A stretch of 9,449 nucleotides of DNA from UBA6220 sp937870835. GTDB taxonomy: Bacteria; Patescibacteriota; Minisyncoccia; Minisyncoccales; Minisyncoccaceae. Position numbers and translations under genes: made by a program. Positions 1-6,457 of this stretch are shown here, piece by piece. The stretch spans positions 1 through 9,449 of the forward strand of contig DAOLWP010000022.1 in assembly GCA_035421265.1 (NCBI GenBank), written 5' to 3'. Below the pieces are notes generated by a model that was not told the origin of the DNA, ran no database searches, and was given only the letters and a program-made list of their open reading frames with translations. Positions within the stretch are counted from its first letter, which is position 1; the number at the start of each line of letters is the position of its first letter.

Positions 1-5
1 GGGGG

Positions 6-33
6 TTGAAAAATAAAAAGAAATAAGTATAAT
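6..33 (+). promoter_or_regulatory. Putative sigma-70-type promoter for rplY
   Basis: A TTGAAA hexamer (6-11) and a perfect TATAAT (28-33) are separated by 16 bp, a near-consensus housekeeping promoter. Transcription would start near position 40 and give a leader of about 40 nt before the rplY ATG at 81. No Shine-Dalgarno-like sequence is present in that leader. In such AT-rich DNA a chance TATAAT is possible, but the paired -35 and the spacing support the call. Confidence 0.55.
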
Positions 34-80
34 ATAAATACGCGGAATTCCAGATAAATTAAAGTTAATTTTTTAAAAAT

Positions 81-716
81 ATGATTAGCTTAAAAGCAAA
101 AAATAGAACAGGGAAAAAAGTAGAACCCGGAGAAATTCCAGCCATTCTTTATGGTCCTGGTTTAGAAAATGTTAAATTAGCCATTAATCTAAAAGATTTT
201 GTGAAAATTTATAATGAAGTAGGAGAAGCTTTAATAGATTTAGATGTGGAAGGGAAAAAATATTCAGTAATGATATATGATACTGAACAAGACCCTTTAA
301 CATTAGATTATATTCATATAGATTTTTATCAGCCTAATCTTTTAGAAGAAGTAGAAACCGAGGTTGAATTAGAAATAAAAGGCGAGGCTCCGGCTGTTAA
401 AAATTTAGGAGGAACATTAATTACTAATTTAAAAGAAGTAAGCATTAAAGCTTTGCCGAAAGATATTCCAGCCTCATTAGAGGTTGATGTAAGCGGATTA
501 AATACTTTTGAAGACCATATTTTAATTCGCGACATTAAAACACCAGCCGGAGTAAAGATATTAAATGACCCAGAGGAAACTGTTGTCCAAGTTACTGAGC
601 CAGAAAAAGTTGAAGAAGAACTAGCTAAACCAATTGAAGGAAAAATTGAAGAACCAATAACTACCGTTGCTGGAGAAAACAAAGAAGAACCTGAAAAGAC
701 GGAAAATAATAAATAA
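81..716 (+). CDS. rplY: 50S ribosomal protein bL25 (CTC/TL5 form)
   Basis: This 211-residue protein matches the two-domain, CTC-type bL25, which binds 5S rRNA at the central protuberance of the large subunit. The N-terminal beta-barrel domain covers roughly residues 1-90 (PGEIPAILYGPG near 16-27, then DPLTLDYIHIDFYQ near 71-84). The C-terminal beta domain runs from about 91 to 175 (VELEIKGEAPAVKNLGG, then LPKDIPASLEVDVSGL). The last 35 or so residues are an acidic, Lys/Glu-rich low-complexity tail, common in long bL25 forms. The start at 81 is the first ATG and fits the family N-terminus; the AT-rich leader has no Shine-Dalgarno. The next gene starts only 20 bp after the stop, so the two may be cotranscribed. 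Confidence 0.93.
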   Translation: MISLKAKNRTGKKVEPGEIPAILYGPGLENVKLAINLKDFVKIYNEVGEALIDLDVEGKKYSVMIYDTEQDPLTLDYIHIDFYQPNLLEEVETEVELEIKGEAPAVKNLGGTLITNLKEVSIKALPKDIPASLEVDVSGLNTFEDHILIRDIKTPAGVKILNDPEETVVQVTEPEKVEEELAKPIEGKIEEPITTVAGENKEEPEKTENNK

Positions 717-736
717 TAATTTTCTATTTTTTCAAA

Positions 737-2164
737 ATGCAGTTTCGCATTTTTAACAAATTAAATCAAAAATTATTTTTAAGCCTTTTAATAGCAGGGA
801 TATTTTTGCCTGCTATTTTTGCGCATGCTTATGACCTTAATACAATTTGTGATTCGGGAGAGTGGCAAACCGAATGTGATAAATTGAGTCAAGAAGAATG
901 TCAAAATTTATGTAATCAGTGTTTACAATATTTTAACGAACAAAGCGCTAAAATTCAAAATGATTTAAATCAAACCGGCGCAGCAAAGAAAACTTTGCAA
1001 GCCCAGATTAATTCTATTAATAAAAAAATTAAAGATTTAGATTATCAAATTAAACAATCTCAGCTTTCTATTAAAAGTTTGGGTTTTCAAATAAATGACA
1101 CCGAACAATCAATTACTAAGACTATGGCTGACATTGAAGCGCAAAAGAAAAAAATGGCGGAAATTTTAAGAACAGTTCAAACCGAGGATAAAAAATCTTT
1201 TGTAGAAATAATGGTAACGAGCGAAACCTTGTCTGATTTTTTTGACAATCTTCTTTATTTAGAAACATTAGATGCGAAAAATAACGAGGTTTTAGCAAAC
1301 TATATAGATTTACAAAAGAGCTTAGAAAGCAAAAAGACAAATTTAGAGCAGGAAACAACCGAATTGCAAAATTTGGTTATTGTGCAATCTATGCAGAAAA
1401 ATACGAGCGCGCAAACAAAACAAGAGAGAGAATATTATCTTGGCTTAACCGAAGCGCAATATCAAGCTCAGCTTAAAGAAAAAGAGGATATAGAAAAAAA
1501 GGCAGCAGAAATCAGCAAGCGCTTGTTTGAATTAATAGGTGTTCAAAATAATGGGATTGAGTTTGGAGAAGCTGCGCAATTAGCAAGACAAATTGAAACT
1601 CAAACTGGAGTGCGCGCTGCGTTTTTGTTGGCTATCATTCATACAGAATCTTTTCGTAACGGAGTTTTTGGCGGAAATGTTGGACAATGTTATGTAACTA
1701 ATTTTAATACTGGCAGCGGCACTGACTTAAAAGGCAATCCAAAAATTAGAGTAATGAACCCAACGCATGTGCCTTTATTTATTAAAATTGTCCAAAAATT
1801 AGGACTTGAACCAGACAAAACGCCTGTTTCTTGCTGGATACCAATGTATTCTAAGGGAGTGCCGTATGGTTGGGGAGGAGCCATGGGGCCAGCTCAATTT
1901 ATTCCATCAACTTGGAATGTTTATACAGATAAAATATCTGCAATTACAGGCAAACCTGCTAATCCGTGGTCTATTAAAGATGCTTTTTTGGGTGCCGCCT
2001 TATTCTTAAAAGATAATGGCGCTTTAACCGATGAACGTTCAGCGGCTTGTCGTTATTACGCTGGCTCTTGCAGCAGCGCTGGGTTGGGTTATGCTAAACA
2101 AGTATTGGCGCAAGCGGCTCAATATCAGCAAGATTTAGATGTCTTAAAGAAAGCAGGAGAATAG
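737..2164 (+). CDS. Secreted coiled-coil protein with C-terminal lytic transglycosylase-like domain
   Basis: This 475-residue protein is a likely cell-wall hydrolase. Residues 1-31 form a signal peptide with a hydrophobic core (FLSLLIAGIFLPAIFA). A Cys-rich segment follows at 38-62 (Cys 38, 47, 55, 59, 62). Residues about 66-265 are a long coiled coil like the PcsB/CwlO hydrolase arm. The C-terminal domain (about 275-460) resembles SLT/MltB-type murein lytic transglycosylases: a helix ending in IIHTES places a candidate catalytic Glu at 304, GAMGPAQFIPSTW lies at 381-393, and NPWSIKDAFLGAALFL starts near 409. Further Cys residues in this domain (318, 366, 438, 445) could form disulfides outside the cell. 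From family knowledge such enzymes cleave the MurNAc-GlcNAc bond; here the coiled coil may tether or regulate the domain. Activity is inferred. The gene ends in TAG before a strong terminator. Confidence 0.85.
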   Translation: MQFRIFNKLNQKLFLSLLIAGIFLPAIFAHAYDLNTICDSGEWQTECDKLSQEECQNLCNQCLQYFNEQSAKIQNDLNQTGAAKKTLQAQINSINKKIKDLDYQIKQSQLSIKSLGFQINDTEQSITKTMADIEAQKKKMAEILRTVQTEDKKSFVEIMVTSETLSDFFDNLLYLETLDAKNNEVLANYIDLQKSLESKKTNLEQETTELQNLVIVQSMQKNTSAQTKQEREYYLGLTEAQYQAQLKEKEDIEKKAAEISKRLFELIGVQNNGIEFGEAAQLARQIETQTGVRAAFLLAIIHTESFRNGVFGGNVGQCYVTNFNTGSGTDLKGNPKIRVMNPTHVPLFIKIVQKLGLEPDKTPVSCWIPMYSKGVPYGWGGAMGPAQFIPSTWNVYTDKISAITGKPANPWSIKDAFLGAALFLKDNGALTDERSAACRYYAGSCSSAGLGYAKQVLAQAAQYQQDLDVLKKAGE

Positions 2165-2206
2165 TTTAATTTATTTTTTGGGAGTAAAATTATTTTTGTA
2201 ATAATT

Positions 2207-2230
2207 AAAAACAGACAACTGTCTGTTTTT
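2207..2230 (+). terminator. Rho-independent terminator after the hydrolase gene
   Basis: A perfect 10-bp stem, AAAAACAGAC (2207-2216) with GTCTGTTTTT (2221-2230), closes a 4-nt AACT loop and runs into further T residues. It lies 43 bp past the hydrolase stop. The A-tract on the other side means it could also stop transcription arriving from prfA on the minus strand. Confidence 0.8.
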
Positions 2231-2272
2231 TAAAATTATTCATTTTTTATCTCCTTGTCCAATTTTTAATGG

Positions 2273-2289
2273 GCTAAAAAACTTTTAGC
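2273..2289. other. Small hairpin between convergent genes
   Basis: GCTAAAA (2273-2279) and TTTTAGC (2283-2289) form a 7-bp stem with a 3-nt loop between the two convergent terminators. It may add to bidirectional termination, but it is weak and could be chance in AT-rich DNA. Confidence 0.3.
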
Positions 2290-2317
2290 GCATTTTTAAT
2301 TTAAGGCAATATATAAA

Positions 2318-2341
2318 AAACAAAAGCAAAAGCTTTTGTTT
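2318..2341 (-). terminator. Rho-independent terminator overlapping the prfA stop
   Basis: A perfect 10-bp stem, AAACAAAAGC (2318-2327) with GCTTTTGTTT (2332-2341), encloses a 4-nt loop. On the minus strand it is followed by a T-rich tail. The stem overlaps the prfA stop codon (2340-2342), so it ends the rpmE-prfA unit with no spacer. Confidence 0.75.
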
Positions 2342-3086
2342 ATTTTAATCCTTCTGAAACCTTATCAATCATTTTGTCTATTTTTCCGTCCATCATTGCT
2401 TCAATATCGTGCCAACTTTTATTTAAGCGATGGTCAGTAATTCGGTCTTGGGGAAAATTATAAGTTCTAATTTTTTCTTCTCGGCCCGCAGTTCCAATTT
2501 GTTGGCGTCTTGTTCCGATTACTTGTTGCTCTAACTGTTCCTGCTGTTTTTTCAGTAATCGCGCTGCCAAAACCGAAAGCGCGTTTTCTCTATTTTGCTG
2601 TAAACTTCTTTCAGATTGCGATTCTACAACTATGCCTGTTGGGATATGGACTAAACGAATAGCCGTCATTCTTTTATTGACATATTGTCCTCCGGCTCCT
2701 CCGGATTTACAAGTTTCTTGTCTAATATCTTGAGGCCGAATATTTATCTCTGTGCTTTTTGGTTTAGCAAGTACAGCTACTGTAGCAGTACTTGTGTGGA
2801 CGCGACCAGATTTTTCAGTTTTAGGCACTCTTTGAACCCGATGCACACCAGCTTCATTTTTGAGTTTATTATAAACATCATCGCCTTTTATTTCAAAAAT
2901 AACTTCTTTAATTCCATTAATGTCAGTTTGTTTTAGGTCAAAAGTTTCAACACTCCAGCCCTGATTTTGAGCGTAACGAGTATACATCCTATACAAGTCG
3001 TTGGCAAATAAAGCGGCTTCTTCGCCCCCCACACCAGCCCTTATTTCCATAATTACTGCGTTAATTTTTTGGTTTTCGTCAGACAT
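2340..3086 (-). CDS. prfA: Peptide chain release factor 1, lacking domain 1
   Basis: Class I release factors read stop codons and trigger peptidyl-tRNA hydrolysis. The protein has the PCRF core start (IMEIRAGVGGEEAALFANDL, 12-31), the codon-reading tripeptide PKT at 88-90 (RF1-type PxT, not SPF of RF2) inside RVPKTEKSGRVHTS, the catalytic GGQ at 132-134 (SGGAGGQYVN), and the RF1 tail RTYNFPQDRITDHR (207-220). It has 248 residues where family members usually have about 360. The missing part is all of N-terminal domain 1, and the first residues correspond to the linker just before domain 2. Only 65 bp separate the ATG from the upstream rpmE stop, so the domain is not hidden behind a frameshift. 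Synteny with rpmE is common in bacteria. No Shine-Dalgarno is visible. Confidence 0.9.
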   Translation of the reverse strand: MSDENQKINAVIMEIRAGVGGEEAALFANDLYRMYTRYAQNQGWSVETFDLKQTDINGIKEVIFEIKGDDVYNKLKNEAGVHRVQRVPKTEKSGRVHTSTATVAVLAKPKSTEINIRPQDIRQETCKSGGAGGQYVNKRMTAIRLVHIPTGIVVESQSERSLQQNRENALSVLAARLLKKQQEQLEQQVIGTRRQQIGTAGREEKIRTYNFPQDRITDHRLNKSWHDIEAMMDGKIDKMIDKVSEGLK

Positions 3087-3112
3087 AATTAAATATTAAA
3101 TTTAAATAAAGA

Positions 3113-3141
3113 TACCCTTGCCGCAGAAGCGCGGAAGGGTA
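3113..3141 (-). terminator. Hairpin between rpmE and prfA (attenuator or terminator)
   Basis: TACCCTT (3113-3119) pairs with AAGGGTA (3135-3141), and CCGC (3121-3124) pairs with GCGG (3131-3134), with one bulged base and a 6-nt loop. On the minus strand the stem is followed by TCTTTATTT. It lies in the 65-bp gap between rpmE and prfA, so it could partly terminate rpmE transcripts and lower prfA expression. Its regulatory role is inferred. Confidence 0.6.
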
Positions 3142-3151
3142 GAGGATAAAG

Positions 3152-3427
3152 CTATTTTTCTAAAGATGAATTTAAGGCAGTTGAGCGAGATTTTTTAGCT
3201 CTAACCTTTTTGGTTGGCTTTGCAGATTTTTTAGAAAGTCTTTCCTTGAATTTTTGGACTCGGCCAATTTTGTCAGAACTTCTTTCTTTGCCGGTATAAA
3301 ATGGATGGCAATTTGCGCAAATTTCTACCTCCATATTTTCAACCGTAGAGCCAACTTCATAAACCACTCCGCAAGCGCAGCGAATTTTAGCTTTTTCAAA
3401 ATATTTTGGGTGTATATCTTTTTTCAT
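3152..3427 (-). CDS. rpmE: 50S ribosomal protein bL31, zinc-binding type
   Basis: From the chosen ATG at 3427 the protein has 91 residues and begins MKKDIHPKYF, the standard bL31 start. The paired cysteines of the zinc-binding (C+) form are present: Cys17 and Cys19 in IRCACG, and Cys37 and Cys40 in CANCHPFYTGK. From about residue 60 a Lys/Arg-rich tail extends past the usual 70-residue length, probably contacting rRNA. An upstream in-frame ATG at 3448 would add seven residues (MIVSIYN), but those codons lie on the likely promoter -10 region and are not family-like, so I reject that start. bL31 bridges the two ribosomal subunits. The gene leads the rpmE-prfA unit. Confidence 0.93.
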   Translation of the reverse strand: MKKDIHPKYFEKAKIRCACGVVYEVGSTVENMEVEICANCHPFYTGKERSSDKIGRVQKFKERLSKKSAKPTKKVRAKKSRSTALNSSLEK

Positions 3428-3438
3428 ATTGTAAATAG

Positions 3439-3467
3439 ATACTATCAAAAAACTTGTTTAAAATCAA
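3439..3467 (-). promoter_or_regulatory. Putative promoter of rpmE-prfA
   Basis: On the minus strand TTGATT (3467-3462) and TAGTAT (3444-3439) are separated by 17 bp. Initiation about 7 nt after the -10 would fall near 3432, only about 5 nt before the preferred rpmE ATG at 3427. The transcript would then be almost leaderless. Confidence 0.45.
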
Positions 3468-3551
3468 GGGCTGCAATTTGTTCGTTTTGGAAAATAATGA
3501 TAATATGCAATAAAATAAATTTCAAAATTATAAAATATTTATACAATATTA

Positions 3552-3557
3552 TATAAT
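3552..3557 (+). promoter_or_regulatory. Possible -10 element of mpg
   Basis: A TATAAT lies 16 bp before the mpg ATG, which would give a leader of roughly 10 nt. No good -35 is visible at the expected distance and the surroundings are very AT-rich, so this is a weak call. Confidence 0.3.
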
Positions 3558-3573
3558 AATTTCATAACTAACA

Positions 3574-4149
3574 ATGGAATTGGTAAATACAAAATCAGCA
3601 AAAATAAAAAAGCTAAAGAGAGATTTTTATATTCAGCCAACCCTAAAAGTGGCGAAAGATCTTTTAGGAAAATATATTGTTAGGAAAGTTGGCAACAAAA
3701 AAATAGAAGGTAAAATTATAGAAACCGAGGCCTATATTGGACCTCAAGATAAAGCCTCGCATGCTTATAAAGGTAAAATTACTCCTCGCAATCAGATAGA
3801 ATATCGTATTGGTGGACATATTTATATTTATTTAGTTTATGGAATGTATTGGCAGTTGAACATTACGACAGCCAAAGAAGGACAACCCGAATGCGTGCTT
3901 ATTCGAGCAATAGAACCAATGGACTTAAAATTATTAAATTTGACAAATGGACCGGGAAAATTATGTCAATGGTTAAAATTAGATAAATCTTTTTATGCTG
4001 AAGATTTAACGAAAAGTAAAAGGATTTGGCTGGAAGATAGGGGATTAAAAATTGAGCCATCTCAGATTATAGCCACAAAAAGAATTGGTATTGATTATGC
4101 TGGCCCTTATTGGAGTCATCGTCATTGGCGTTTTTTGCTAAAAATGTAA
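3574..4149 (+). CDS. mpg: 3-methyladenine DNA glycosylase (AAG/Mpg family)
   Basis: This base-excision repair enzyme removes alkylated purines from DNA by flipping the base out. The 191-residue length is normal for bacterial members. Visible family motifs are AKDLLGKYIVRK (27-38), GKIIETEAYIG (46-56), ASHAYKGKITPRN (61-73), HIYIYLVYGMYWQLNI (82-97) and NGPGKLCQWL (115-124). Compared with human AAG, Glu52 matches the catalytic Glu125, and Tyr54, His63 and Tyr86 match the base pocket (Tyr127, His136, Tyr159); Asn96 matches Asn169. All are kept, so the enzyme should be active. The gene diverges from rpmE and stands alone, with a 279-bp gap before rpsB. No Shine-Dalgarno precedes the ATG. Confidence 0.92.
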   Translation: MELVNTKSAKIKKLKRDFYIQPTLKVAKDLLGKYIVRKVGNKKIEGKIIETEAYIGPQDKASHAYKGKITPRNQIEYRIGGHIYIYLVYGMYWQLNITTAKEGQPECVLIRAIEPMDLKLLNLTNGPGKLCQWLKLDKSFYAEDLTKSKRIWLEDRGLKIEPSQIIATKRIGIDYAGPYWSHRHWRFLLKM

Positions 4150-4428
4150 ATATCTTAATATTTCTAAAGATATAAAAAGCCGCTTTAAATTTTAGATATT
4201 TATTATTAGCTATTAGCTTTAAAGATATTTGTTATTAGTTTAATATAAGCCAATCTTTAAGAATCTATATTTTAGCCGGCATTCTATTGCCTTATGTTTT
4301 TATTTATGTTATATATTGTTTATATTAAAAATAGAGTTGGTATTTAATTTTAGAAAAAATTAAAATACCATAAATGTTAAAAGTTTTAGCAGTATAATAA
4401 AATAATAAATATAATAAAATAATAATAA
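4150..4428 (+). promoter_or_regulatory. Noncoding leader region of rpsB with AT-rich hairpin
   Basis: This 279-bp gap holds no convincing gene. Just after mpg, TATCTT and AAGATA (about 4150-4172) could form a weak hairpin. At 4339-4369, GGTATTTAATTTT and AAAATTAAAATACC form a stem of about 13 bp with one bulge and an AGAA loop. A TATAAT at 4393-4398 lies 30 bp before the rpsB ATG without a clear -35. Ribosomal protein genes often carry regulated leaders, so the long hairpin is a candidate control element, but it matches no S2 leader motif I recognise. Confidence 0.4.
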
Positions 4429-5136
4429 ATGGAAGAAACAAAAACTGACCAAAAGACCAAATACAATATCATAGTAGATGATTTAATTGGGGCTGGTCTT
4501 GGTTTTGGCCACGAAAAGTCAAAACTGCATCCTAAGATGAAGCCATATATTGTAAAATCAAAAGATAGAGTATATATTATTGATTTAGAACAAACCGCTG
4601 AAAAACTTGAGCAAGCTTTAGATTTTGTCCAACAAAATAGAATAGTTGGCAAAAAAATATTATTTGTAGGCACTAAAGCAGCAACCCGTGGTTTAATTGA
4701 AAAAGTTGCTCAAGAAACTAAATCTCCTTATGTTAAAGAACGGTGGATAGGCGGCACTTTTACAAATTTTAAGGAGATACGAAAAAGAATTAATTATTTT
4801 AAGGAATTGGAAGCAAAAACCCAAGAAATTAATTTTGAACAAAAATATGTTAAAAAGGAAAGATTAGCCATTGCTAAAGAATTGGAAAGATTAAGAATTA
4901 AATTTCAAGGCATTAAAGACATGGAAGAATTACCCGGGGCATTATTTGTGGCAGATGTGCAGAGAGATATTATTGCCGTGAGAGAGGCCAATCAAGTGGG
5001 GGTTAAAACAATTGCTATTGTAGATACTAATATTGACCCAACTTTAATTGATTATCCTATTCCGGGCAATGATGATGCTTATACCGCGGTTCAATATGTT
5101 TTAAATAAAATTCAAGAAGCACTTTTAGGAGAATAA
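4429..5136 (+). CDS. rpsB: 30S ribosomal protein uS2
   Basis: uS2 sits at the head-body junction of the small subunit and is assembled late. The 235-residue length is normal. Family motifs appear in order: LIGAGLGFGHEKSKLHPKM (19-37), RVYIIDLEQT (47-56), KKILFVGTKAA (75-85), ERWIGGTFTNF (104-114), a central coiled-coil helical region (about 118-160), LPGALFVADVQRDIIAVREA (168-187), and IAIVDTNIDPTLIDYPIPGNDDA (196-218). The usual H of GVHFGH is Gly-Phe-Gly-His here, with one residue changed from the consensus. It lies upstream of tsf in the standard rpsB-tsf order. The leader is AAT-repeat DNA without a Shine-Dalgarno. Confidence 0.95.
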   Translation: MEETKTDQKTKYNIIVDDLIGAGLGFGHEKSKLHPKMKPYIVKSKDRVYIIDLEQTAEKLEQALDFVQQNRIVGKKILFVGTKAATRGLIEKVAQETKSPYVKERWIGGTFTNFKEIRKRINYFKELEAKTQEINFEQKYVKKERLAIAKELERLRIKFQGIKDMEELPGALFVADVQRDIIAVREANQVGVKTIAIVDTNIDPTLIDYPIPGNDDAYTAVQYVLNKIQEALLGE

Positions 5137-5159
5137 AAAATTATAAAATATATAATTTT
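5137..5159 (+). terminator. AT-only hairpin after rpsB
   Basis: AAAATTATA (5137-5145) and TATAATTTT (5151-5159) form a 9-bp stem just after the rpsB stop. Without GC pairs it is at most a weak terminator or a pause site in the 84-bp rpsB-tsf spacer. Confidence 0.35.
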
Positions 5160-5196
5160 AATTCGTTTTTGTTATTTTGTATAAATTTATTATTTA

Positions 5197-5210
5197 GTTT
5201 AAGCTTAAAC
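5197..5210. promoter_or_regulatory. 14-bp perfect palindrome upstream of tsf
   Basis: GTTTAAGCTTAAAC is a perfect dyad ending 10 bp before the first tsf ATG. It could be a binding site for a dimeric regulator, or chance. I found no second copy in the window. Confidence 0.3.
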
Positions 5211-5220
5211 GGATTATATA

Positions 5221-5814
5221 ATGATTATGGAAATAAATTTAGAACTTCTTAAACAACTTCGCGAAGAAACCTCCATTTCTTTAGGAGAATGTAAAAAAGC
5301 ATTAGAGGAATCGGCTGGAGATTTAGAAAAAGCTAAAGAGATTTTGCAAAAAAAGGGAGCCGCTGCAGCGGTAAAAAAAGCAGATAGGGAAACTACGGCG
5401 GGCATTATTGATACTTATGTTCATTCTAACAAAAGATTAGGAGTGATGATTCAATTAGCTTGTGAAACAGATTTTGTAAGCCGTTCTGATGATTTTCAAT
5501 TATTAGCTCATGAAATTTGTTTGCAGATTGCTTCAATGAAGCCAATTTATGTTAAGGAGGAAGATATCCCTACTGAGGAATTGGAAAGATTAAATAATAT
5601 TTTTACAGAACAAGCGCAGGCAATGGGTAAATCTAAAGAAGTTGCTGAGGGTATTGTAAAAGGAAAATTAGAAAAATTTAAAAAGGAAAATTGTTTAATG
5701 TCGCAGGCATGGGTAAAAGACGATAGTAAAACTATTAAAGATTTGATTAATGAAGCCATAGCTAAATTAGGAGAGAATATTTTAGTAAAAAAATTCGTCA
5801 TTTATGAATTTTGA
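5221..5814 (+). CDS. tsf: Elongation factor Ts (short form)
   Basis: EF-Ts recycles EF-Tu by exchanging GDP for GTP. At 197 residues this is the short form, similar in length to the Thermus protein and shorter than the 283 residues of E. coli. The UBA-like N-terminal domain is present (LLKQLREETSISLGECKKAL, then DLEKAKEILQKKG), followed by the core with VMIQLACETDFVSRSD; the TDFV segment inserts against the EF-Tu nucleotide site. The C-terminus (LGENILVKKFVIYEF) is family-typical. The second ATG at 5227 (MEINLELLKQLR) aligns better with other EF-Ts starts and may be the true one. The stop is TGA, which argues against UGA recoding in this lineage. The next gene overlaps its end by 11 nt. Confidence 0.95.
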   Translation: MIMEINLELLKQLREETSISLGECKKALEESAGDLEKAKEILQKKGAAAAVKKADRETTAGIIDTYVHSNKRLGVMIQLACETDFVSRSDDFQLLAHEICLQIASMKPIYVKEEDIPTEELERLNNIFTEQAQAMGKSKEVAEGIVKGKLEKFKKENCLMSQAWVKDDSKTIKDLINEAIAKLGENILVKKFVIYEF

Positions 5815-6334
5815 AATTATTGCAGGAATAATTCTTGTTGTAAGTTTTTTAATAATTATTTGGCTAGTTTTGAAAAAAATTCCAGAACTTAAAACCTTGC
5901 CTCCTCGAGAATATTTTTTGCCAATCAAAAAAATTAAAAATAATATTAAGAAAAAAACCATTCTTTACTGGAAAAGTAAAGTTCCTAATTTTTATACTTT
6001 TTTACAAAATGTAATTTATAAAATTCGTGATTTTATTGTAAAGGTTGATAATAAAATGTTGGATTGGTTATTAAAATTAAGGAAAAAAACCGACAAAGGC
6101 AAAGATGAATTAGACGATTATTGGAAAGATATTAAGAAAGGTTTAAAAAAGAAAATCCCTTCCAAAGAAAAAAATATTTCTGATAAAAGTAATCAATTTT
6201 CAGCATTAAATAATATAGAAAATAAGAATAATGATAATCTAGATAAAAACATAGAATTAGATAAAGAATTAGAAGAGCTTCAATCAAAAATAGAAAAAGA
6301 AGAAAGCGATAAAATAAATCTTCCGCCGGCATAG
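5804..6334 (+). CDS. Hypothetical Lys-rich protein with N-terminal membrane anchor
   Basis: I do not recognise a family for this 176-residue protein. Residues about 4-24 (FEIIAGIILVVSFLIIIWLVL) form one transmembrane helix, followed by a cytoplasmic-looking, strongly basic region (about 25-120, many KK and KKIK clusters). The last 50 residues are Asn/Asp/Glu/Lys-rich and probably helical or disordered (NLDKNIELDKELEELQSKIE). The start overlaps the tsf end by 11 nt in another frame, which suggests translational coupling. The 3' end overlaps tRNA-Thr by 10 nt, and its TAG stop is the U8-A9-G10 of that tRNA. The gene is real by codon flow and spacing; its role is unknown. Confidence 0.75.
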   Translation: MNFEIIAGIILVVSFLIIIWLVLKKIPELKTLPPREYFLPIKKIKNNIKKKTILYWKSKVPNFYTFLQNVIYKIRDFIVKVDNKMLDWLLKLRKKTDKGKDELDDYWKDIKKGLKKKIPSKEKNISDKSNQFSALNNIENKNNDNLDKNIELDKELEELQSKIEKEESDKINLPPA

Positions 6335-6396
6335 CTCAGTGGTAGAGCAACTGTTTTGTAAACAGTAGGTCGGGGGTTCGAATCCGTCTGCCGGCT
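6325..6396 (+). tRNA. tRNA-Thr (anticodon TGT)
   Basis: A 72-nt cloverleaf is visible. The acceptor GCCGGCA/TGCCGGC has 7 perfect pairs, the D arm is GCTC/GAGC, the anticodon stem is ACTGT/ACAGT with loop TTTGTAA (anticodon TGT at 34-36), and the T loop is TTCGAAT. The discriminator is T and CCA is not encoded. The T stem is imperfect: GGGGG faces CCGTC, giving a G-G mismatch at 51-63 and a G-T at 50-64. Its 5' end lies inside the preceding coding sequence, so RNase P processing would cut that mRNA. A 20-bp hairpin and a tandem array follow at once. Confidence 0.93.
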
Positions 6397-6399
6397 CAT

Positions 6400-6442
6400 T
6401 TGTATAATAATACCCGCCCAAAGGGCGGGTATTATTATACAA
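6400..6442 (+). terminator. 20-bp perfect hairpin after tRNA-Thr
   Basis: TTGTATAATAATACCCGCCC (6400-6419) is fully complementary to 6423-6442 across an AAA loop. The CCCGCCC-AAA-GGGCGGG core looks like an intrinsic terminator, but the 3' side is TATTATTATA rather than a pure T run. The core recurs at 6563-6579 and 6774-6790, each after a repeat unit, so each unit may carry its own terminator. Confidence 0.65.
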
Positions 6443-6457
6443 TTAAAATGCAACGGC

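Noticed and set aside
3087..3151. Missing RF1 domain 1 hidden by a frameshift
   Set aside because: Only 65 bp separate prfA from the rpmE stop, and they are taken up by a hairpin; domain 1 needs about 300 bp.
4150..4428. Small gene between mpg and rpsB
   Set aside because: All frames are broken by frequent stops, and the sequence is low-complexity AT-rich DNA.
5812..5820. UGA read as glycine, as in Gracilibacteria/Absconditabacteria
   Set aside because: Reading through the tsf TGA adds an unrelated tail after a normal EF-Ts C-terminus, and no gene here has an internal TGA.
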